Origin: a bacterium
Lineage (GTDB): Bacteria > Patescibacteriota > Minisyncoccia > Phycocordibacterales > Phycocordibacteraceae
Reading direction: 5' to 3'
Length of the DNA stretch: 8,769 nt
NCBI GenBank assembly: GCA_021782685.1
Contig: JAJXUQ010000019.1
Span: 1-8,769, forward strand
Both the position numbers and the translations under genes were made by a program. The notes beneath the pieces were generated by a model. The model was given only the letters and a program-made list of their open reading frames with translations. It did not search any database and was not told the origin of the DNA. Shown piece by piece: positions 5,161 to 8,769 of this stretch. The stretch's first letter is position 1. Each line of letters begins with the position of its first letter.

Positions 5161-5943
5161 ATGAAAAAAAGAGCCCTCGTCGGGATCGTGATCGTGTGCG
5201 GCGGCATCCTTGCGGGAAGCGTGCTGTATGCGGCTTTCCGGCCCGCCCCTGCGCGAGCTCCTGCAGGGGCTCCCGATACCGTAGGAGCCTCGGGAGCAGG
5301 CCTTCCCGCCCTCGGTTACACCGAACACGGCCCGTACTACGACATAGCGGCGAACTACCCGACGACGACTCCGCTCCTTGCGAGCGTAGGCGCTTCCCAG
5401 AACGCCGCTGCCATCGCGCTCATGCGAGGCTTCATCGGAAGCACCATTGAAGAATTCAAGGCCGGCGGCAATCCGGCAAGCAGTACCCCCGCGGCGGAAG
5501 TCCAGGGCCGTAGAGAGGCGCTCCAGATAAATTACCTCATCTCCTCTTCGCCCCGTACGGTCTCGTATATCTTTACGGTGTACGAAGACACGCTCGGAGC
5601 GCACGAAAACATCTTCTTCCATACCTTCACCTTCGACACGAAGACCGGCGCGCTCCTCTTACTCGCGGACATTTTCGCACCGCAGGCGCCCTACCTCGAT
5701 ACGCTTTCTTCGATAAGCCGCGCAAGACTCCCGGGCATTATCGGCGGAGGATACGCCGACACGGCGTTCATCAGGAGCGGCACGACGCCCGAAGACAAAA
5801 ACTTCGCGAATTTCTTCGTCGATAATTCCATGCTCACCCTCCTTTTCCCTCCGTACCAGGTCGGTCCGTATGCCGCGGGACCTCAGACGCTCTCTATACC
5901 GCTCTCTACGGTGAAAGATATTCTCAAACCGGAATACCGCTAG
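5161..5943 (+). CDS. Membrane-anchored RsiV/DUF3298-like protein, inserted in the ribosomal operon
   Basis: A 260-residue protein facing away from the cell interior: MKKR is followed by one hydrophobic segment (ALVGIVIVCGGILAGSVLYA, 5-24) that acts as signal anchor, then a Pro/Ala/Gly-rich linker (27-50). The rest looks extracytoplasmic: YYDIAANYP (59-67), a helix with ALMRGFIGSTIEEFK (86-100), INYLISSSPRTVSYIFTVYE (123-142), HTFTFDTKTGALLLLADIF (154-172), and the C-terminal FFVDNSMLTLLFPPYQVGPY (218-237) followed by AAG and a polar strand, the hallmark of DUF3298. That domain occurs in the anti-sigma factor RsiV, which binds lysozyme, and next to peptidoglycan deacetylases. There is no catalytic deacetylase domain, so I assign no reaction. 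Start 5161 is preferred over the in-frame ATG 5110 because the -10 lies between them and MKKR opens a proper anchor. The Cys13 context (IVC) is not a good lipobox. The stop overlaps the rplB stop. Confidence 0.85.
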   Translation: MKKRALVGIVIVCGGILAGSVLYAAFRPAPARAPAGAPDTVGASGAGLPALGYTEHGPYYDIAANYPTTTPLLASVGASQNAAAIALMRGFIGSTIEEFKAGGNPASSTPAAEVQGRREALQINYLISSSPRTVSYIFTVYEDTLGAHENIFFHTFTFDTKTGALLLLADIFAPQAPYLDTLSSISRARLPGIIGGGYADTAFIRSGTTPEDKNFANFFVDNSMLTLLFPPYQVGPYAAGPQTLSIPLSTVKDILKPEYR

Positions 5944-6788
5944 CCCCTGCGCTTCTTGCCGACCTTGCGGCGGGAAACGATGAACACGTTCGAGTATTTC
6001 TTCGGCGTGCGGGTCTTTTGGCCCTTGCCGGAAGGCTTGCCCCACTTCGTCTTTGCGCGCTTCAAGCCGCGCCCCTGCTTGCCCTCGCCGCCGCCGTGCG
6101 GATGATCGACCGGGTTCATTACGGTGCCGCGGACGGTCGGACGGACGCCCATCCAGCGGCTCCTGCCGGCCTTGCCGATAACGACAAGATTGTACTCTTC
6201 GTTGCCGACCGCGCCGATGCTTGCCCACGCAAGATCAGAGACTTTGCGCACCTCGCTCGAAGGGAGCTTCAGCTGCGCATAGCCGGCGTCATGCGCGACC
6301 ACTTGAGCGGCGCTGCCCGCCGACCGGACGAGCGCTGCTCCCGCGCCCGGGAAAAGCTCGATATTGTAGACGAGCGTACCGACGGGGATCTTGCTGAGAG
6401 GGAGGCGGTTGCCCGGGATAAGCGGCGCGTTCTCCGAGACGATGAAAGAATCATCGACCGCGACTCCCTTGGGGAGGATGACATAGCGCCGCTCGCCGTC
6501 ACGGTAGAGCGCGAGCCCGATGAACGCGGAACGGAAAGGATCGTATTCGACGGTCTCGATCCTTGCCGGAATGTCCTTCTTATCATAGGAGAAATCCACG
6601 TCGCGCAAACGGCGCTTATGCCCGCCGCCCTGATGGCGCGTCGTGATGCGCCCGAAAGCGTTTCGGCCGCCTTGGCGCTTCTTATTCTTCATCAGAGGCT
6701 TGTGCGGCGCGTCGCCCGAGAGAAGCTCCCGATACGGCAGCGTAGTCATGAAGCGGCGGCTCTTGGTGGTTGGACGATAGGATTTCAT
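5940..6788 (-). CDS. rplB: Large-subunit ribosomal protein L2 (uL2)
   Basis: L2 is a core 23S rRNA binder needed for subunit association and peptidyl transferase activity. The 282-residue product has the N-terminal MKSYRPTTKSRR (1-12), GRNAFGRITTRHQGGGHKRR (41-60), YDPFRSAFIGLALYRDGERR (82-101), the SH3-like half with GNRLPLSKIPVGTLVYNIEL (126-145), and the signature MNPVDHPHGGGEGKQGRG (224-241) with His229, the residue whose change in E. coli blocks peptide bond formation. The basic end (KKYSNVFIVSRRKVGKKRRG) is intact, so the neighbouring insertion did not truncate it. I choose ATG 6788 (MKSYRP); an in-frame ATG at 6845 would overlap rplW. Its stop TAG shares CTAG with the convergent gene, and no terminator is visible after it. 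Confidence 0.98.
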   Translation of the reverse strand: MKSYRPTTKSRRFMTTLPYRELLSGDAPHKPLMKNKKRQGGRNAFGRITTRHQGGGHKRRLRDVDFSYDKKDIPARIETVEYDPFRSAFIGLALYRDGERRYVILPKGVAVDDSFIVSENAPLIPGNRLPLSKIPVGTLVYNIELFPGAGAALVRSAGSAAQVVAHDAGYAQLKLPSSEVRKVSDLAWASIGAVGNEEYNLVVIGKAGRSRWMGVRPTVRGTVMNPVDHPHGGGEGKQGRGLKRAKTKWGKPSGKGQKTRTPKKYSNVFIVSRRKVGKKRRG

Positions 6789-6813
6789 ACGAAAATGGTT
6801 AACGTGCGGCTGG

Positions 6814-7176
6814 CTAGGCGAACTGGATGCTGTCGCCGGCGGCAAGGTAGACGTATGCCTTCCGACGCGCGGCGCGGGTGCCGAAACCGCGGCGCGTACG
6901 CATGGCCTTGCGCTTGCCCGGAAGATTCGCGATGTGGATCTTCCGAGGCTCGACCTTATAGATCTCCTTGATGGCGCCGGCTATATCCGCTTTCGTCGCG
7001 CTGGCGGGCACCGAAAAGGCGTACATGCCCTTCTCGGTCGCGATGAGAGCTTTTTCGGAGAACCACGGCGCGCGGATGATCTCGTGTGCGCGGCCGGGAA
7101 CGAGCTTTTTCGCGTGCGCACGGTGCGGATGCGCGGTCTTCTTCTCCTTCTTGGTAGTGTCGTTAAAGATTGCCAT
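6814..7176 (-). CDS. rplW: Large-subunit ribosomal protein L23 (uL23), with basic N-terminal extension
   Basis: L23 sits at the tunnel exit and is the main docking point for trigger factor and SRP. In the 120-residue product the family core begins near residue 31: IIRAPWFSEKALIATEKGMY (33-52), FSVPASATKADIAGAIKEIY (54-73), VEPRKIHIANLPGKRKAMRT (75-94) and the closing KAYVYLAAGD strand. Before it lies an extension of some 30 residues rich in Lys, His and Ala (KKEKKTAHPHRAHAKKLVPG, 9-28) that usual bacterial L23 (about 95-100 residues) lacks. The ATG at 7176 is six bases after the rplD stop. The family trigger-factor residue region is present but not clear enough to judge a single Glu. Confidence 0.96.
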   Translation of the reverse strand: MAIFNDTTKKEKKTAHPHRAHAKKLVPGRAHEIIRAPWFSEKALIATEKGMYAFSVPASATKADIAGAIKEIYKVEPRKIHIANLPGKRKAMRTRRGFGTRAARRKAYVYLAAGDSIQFA

Positions 7177-7182
7177 GGTGAT

Positions 7183-7935
7183 CTAGCTAGTCTTGATGCG
7201 CGCGAGGAGCGCGGCGAATGCCGCTTCCGGCTTCTCGATGACGAGGTATTTATGCGTCATGACGTCGACCGGATTGAGCGAGCGCACCTCTTCCGTCATC
7301 ACCGAACCGATGTTCCGGAAGCTCTTTATCGCGCTCGCGTCATATGCGGAAAGGGCGAAAAGCGCGGCATTCTTCTTTTTCGCGGCGAGCGCGGCGGCGG
7401 CGGAACCTTTGGCGAGCGCGCCGAGGACGGTCTTCGCCGCTGCGGTTTTCGGCGCGGCGAAGGAAAGCTTGTCGACGAGGATTATCTCGCCGTCTTTCGC
7501 TTTCCTTGAGAGCACGGAGACGAGCGCGCCGTTCCTCATCTTGCGGTTAATCTTCTCGCTATAGTCGCGCTCTTTGCGCGGGCCGAAGGTGACGCCGCCA
7601 TGGCGCCAAATCGGTGAGCGGCTTGAGCTGTGGCGTGCCTGGCCGGTGCCTTTCTGTTTCCACGGCTTCTTGCCACCGCCCGACACCTCGGAACGATCTT
7701 TGGTGTGAGCGCGATTTTGGCGCGCATTTGCCTGCATAGCGGTCGTTACCTGGTGCACGAGATCGCTCCTCCACGGCGCACCGAAAAGCTCGTTCGGGAG
7801 CGCGATGGTGCCAATTTTCGATCCGTCCATAGAGAAAACGGATGCCTCCAGGTGAGCGGGTGCGGCTTTCTCCGCACCCGCTGCGGACGCGCGTACGGTT
7901 GCCTTTTTCTTCGTCGTTTCTTTTACGGTAGCCAT
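7183..7935 (-). CDS. rplD: Large-subunit ribosomal protein L4 (uL4), with Ala/Lys-rich N-terminal extension
   Basis: L4 initiates 50S assembly and sends a loop into the exit tunnel next to L22; in E. coli it also represses its own operon. The 250-residue product is about 45 longer than E. coli L4 (201). The first 28 residues (KKKATVRASAAGAEKAAP region) are low-complexity, and the family start corresponds to LEASVFSMDGSKIGTIALPN (29-48). The tunnel loop is clear: SGGGKKPWKQKGTGQARHSS (85-104) and SPIWRHGGVTFGP (107-119). The C-terminal half, with ALxxxxxKDGEIILVDKL and the SLNPVDVMTHKYLVIEK end, is normal. ATG 7935 lies ten bases after the rplC stop. Codons 18-27 form an 11-bp perfect inverted repeat. 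Confidence 0.96.
   Translation of the reverse strand: MATVKETTKKKATVRASAAGAEKAAPAHLEASVFSMDGSKIGTIALPNELFGAPWRSDLVHQVTTAMQANARQNRAHTKDRSEVSGGGKKPWKQKGTGQARHSSSRSPIWRHGGVTFGPRKERDYSEKINRKMRNGALVSVLSRKAKDGEIILVDKLSFAAPKTAAAKTVLGALAKGSAAAALAAKKKNAALFALSAYDASAIKSFRNIGSVMTEEVRSLNPVDVMTHKYLVIEKPEAAFAALLARIKTS
7855..7882 (-). repeat. Perfect 11-bp inverted repeat inside the start of rplD
   Basis: AGCGGGTGCGG and CCGCACCCGCT are separated by six bases (7866-7871). In the mRNA this is a GC-rich hairpin 54-81 bases into rplD, within the low-complexity extension (residues 18-27). No U-run follows, so it is not a terminator. It may be a chance product of Ala/Gly/Pro codons or a structural element that slows ribosomes or protects the message. 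Confidence 0.6.
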
Positions 7936-7945
7936 GGTAAGTGAA

Positions 7946-8560
7946 TTATGCAGAGACTACTTCGAGTAGCGTACCGCGGCTGCCCGGCACTGCGCCCGAG
8001 ACAATGATCTCGCCCGCCGCCGCATCAACAGCAAGCACTTTGAGATTCTCGACGGTAACGCGATCGCGGCCCATGCGGCCTGCCATGCGCATGCCTTTGG
8101 CAACGCGGCCGCCGGCACGGCCGCCCGAGCCGCCGATGGAACCCGGAGCATGCTCCGAGTGTTTCTGGCCGTGCGTGCGCGGACCGCCATGGAAACCGTG
8201 GCGTTTTATCACGCTCGCAAAGCCTTTGCCTTTCGTGAGACCGGATACGCGCACCGTGTCACCGACCGCGAAAACCGATACGTCGATCGTGCTGCCGGGC
8301 TCGGCGGCCGCATCGGTACGGAATTCGCGGATAGTCGCGTACCCCTTCCCCTTGGTATGCCCGAGAACCGCCTTGCTGACATTCTTTGCCTTGCGGATAC
8401 CCGCGCCGACCTGGAGCGCGTCGTAGCCGTCTTTGCCGCTGGTACGCTTCATTTGCGTAACCGTCATAGCGCCGGCATTCAGGATGGTTCCCGCGCGCGC
8501 GCGCCCATCCTCCCCGAAGATTCGGGTCATGCCTTCTTTCGTTGCGAGGATGAATTTCAT
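7946..8560 (-). CDS. rplC: Large-subunit ribosomal protein L3 (uL3)
   Basis: L3 starts 50S assembly near the 3' end of 23S rRNA and pushes a loop towards the peptidyl transferase centre. The 204-residue product has MKFILATKEGMTRIFGEDGR (1-20), KGKGFASVIKRHGFHGGP (110-127), THGQKHSEHAPGSIG (129-143) and RMAGRMGRDRVTVENLKVL (158-176), ending in a GAVPGSRG motif (189-196). Length matches the usual 205-210. Gly144 stands where E. coli has Gln150, the residue methylated by PrmB. The ATG at 8560 is preceded by TTTAAAAAACA without a Shine-Dalgarno sequence. A promoter, leader ORF and hairpins lie upstream, and rpsJ is separated by a likely terminator, so this gene appears to open a transcription unit. 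Confidence 0.98.
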   Translation of the reverse strand: MKFILATKEGMTRIFGEDGRARAGTILNAGAMTVTQMKRTSGKDGYDALQVGAGIRKAKNVSKAVLGHTKGKGYATIREFRTDAAAEPGSTIDVSVFAVGDTVRVSGLTKGKGFASVIKRHGFHGGPRTHGQKHSEHAPGSIGGSGGRAGGRVAKGMRMAGRMGRDRVTVENLKVLAVDAAAGEIIVSGAVPGSRGTLLEVVSA

Positions 8561-8566
8561 TGTTTT

Positions 8567-8635
8567 TTAAAGCAAAACGCGCGAACAGCAAATCGCGTCG
8601 CGCGAGTTGCCATAGGACCGGCCGGAGCCGTTCAT
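8567..8635 (-). CDS. Possible 22-codon leader ORF upstream of rplC
   Basis: An ATG at 8635 opens 22 codons (starting MNGSGRSYGN, containing Cys-Cys at residues 16-17, ending VLL) and stops with TAA six bases before the rplC ATG. It is in the same frame as rplC but separated by that stop. The ATG lies only about five to seven bases from the predicted RNA start, so it could be read as a leaderless ORF, as the plus-strand gene in this window seems to be. A ribosome crossing it would open the hairpins at 8572-8610 and deliver terminating ribosomes next to the rplC start. A chance ORF of this length is quite possible; I recognise no known leader peptide. Confidence 0.3.
   Translation of the reverse strand: MNGSGRSYGNSRDAICCSRVLL
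8572..8610 (-). promoter_or_regulatory. Leader hairpin with a competing fold ahead of rplC
   Basis: On the minus strand CGCGCGA (8604-8598) pairs perfectly with TCGCGCG (8584-8578), and outer GCAA (8610-8607) with TTGC (8575-8572), with a 2x2 internal loop between. A shorter competing stem, TCGCG (8605-8601) with CGCGA (8597-8593), uses the same left arm, so only one can form. The outer stem ends 11 bases before the rplC ATG. This arrangement is typical of attenuators and ribosomal-protein autoregulatory leaders, but no known motif is matched. Confidence 0.45.
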
Positions 8636-8647
8636 AGCGTCAGGGGT

Positions 8648-8676
8648 ACTCTACCTGAAAGCGCGAAAAGATGCAA
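8648..8676 (-). promoter_or_regulatory. Candidate promoter for the rplC-rplB unit
   Basis: Minus strand: TTGCAT (8676-8671; first three bases match the -35 consensus), exactly 17 bases, then TAGAGT (8653-8648; four of six at -10). Predicted RNA start about 8641, giving a leader of roughly 80 bases before rplC. It lies directly after the likely rpsJ terminator, which supports a fresh start of transcription here. Confidence 0.5.
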
Positions 8677-8681
8677 GGAAA

Positions 8682-8713
8682 ACGCGGCCGCCCCCGAAAG
8701 GGGGCGGCCGCGT
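8682..8713 (-). terminator. Likely intrinsic terminator after rpsJ
   Basis: A perfect 13-bp inverted repeat, CGCGGCCGCCCCC (8683-8695) and its complement (8700-8712), extends to 14 pairs with A8682-T8713; the four-base loop is TTTC on the minus strand. After the stem the minus strand reads TTTTCCTT, an imperfect U-tract; the plus strand has no U-run in this position, so the polarity is towards the end of rpsJ. It sits 20 bases after the rpsJ stop. The short U-run leaves some doubt about efficiency. Confidence 0.65.
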
Positions 8714-8733
8714 GGAAAATCTTACGACGATCT

Positions 8734-8769
8734 TCAGACCATCTTGACGTCGATCGTGACTCCGGAAGG
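8734..8769 (-). CDS. rpsJ: Small-subunit ribosomal protein S10 (uS10), last 11 codons only
   Basis: The window edge opens in frame with PSGVTIDVKMV and a TGA stop. This fits the end of S10, whose last strand has the pattern (P/A)-x-GV-x-(V/I)-x-(V/I)-K followed by one to three residues, and rpsJ is the canonical gene before rplC. S10 lies in the 30S head near S14 and S3 and, as NusE, also joins antitermination complexes with NusB. Too little is visible to say more; the call rests on context plus this short match. A hairpin terminator follows after 20 bases. Confidence 0.8.
   Translation of the reverse strand, partial: PSGVTIDVKMV

Noticed and set aside
6018..6971. A 317-codon plus-strand frame
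   Set aside because: Antisense to rplB and part of rplW; codon-shadow composition, no recognisable motif.
8105..8125. GC-rich inverted repeat GCGGCCG ... CGGCCGC in rplC
   Set aside because: Made of Gly/Arg/Ala codons in a conserved basic loop; short 7-bp stem with no U-run.
8488..8502. Alternating CG run (possible Z-DNA)
   Set aside because: Short and explained by Arg-Ala codons in rplC.

Overview
This window is a bacterial ribosomal-protein cluster of the S10-spc type, read almost entirely from the minus strand. From right to left the order is rpsJ (tail only), rplC, rplD, rplW, rplB, then an inserted plus-strand gene, then rpsS, rplV, rpsC, rplP, rpmC, rpsQ, rplN, rplX, rplE, rpsN, rpsH, rplF and rplR (cut by the left edge). 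Apart from the insertion this is the textbook order. TGA serves as a stop for rpsJ, rpsC and rplX, so this is not a TGA-recoded lineage.

The organism is most likely a GC-rich member of the Candidate Phyla Radiation (Patescibacteria, Parcubacteria-like). That is inference. It rests on the compact genes, a short L24, Ala/Lys-rich tails on S19, S17, L4 and L23, start codons without Shine-Dalgarno sequences, and a membrane-anchored RsiV/DUF3298-type protein of a kind I associate with these genomes. No clade-defining marker is in the window, so rank below phylum is open.

Layout. 8734-8769: end of S10. 8561-8733: a 14-bp GC-rich hairpin that looks like a terminator, a sigma70-like promoter, a possible 22-codon leader ORF and two mutually exclusive hairpins ahead of rplC. 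5940-8560: L3, L4, L23, L2. 5061-5943: the block that breaks the operon, holding a plus-strand gene (5161-5943) whose stop codon overlaps the stop of rplB within a CTAG, and overlapping divergent promoters at 5099-5150 that would drive this gene and rpsS. 1550-5060: S19, L22, S3, L16, L29, S17, L14, L24, L5, tightly packed. 1514-1572: a further promoter-plus-hairpin unit. 1-1513: S14, S8, L6 and most of L18. No stretch longer than 300 bases lacks a gene, and I see no tRNA, rRNA, CRISPR or insertion sequence.

The products are subunits of both ribosomal halves, so the minus-strand genes serve one machine. The points of interest are the foreign-orientation envelope gene inside the operon, the division of the cluster into apparent transcription units, and a repeated leader design: promoter, hairpin, A/U-rich spacer, then an ATG with no Shine-Dalgarno sequence.
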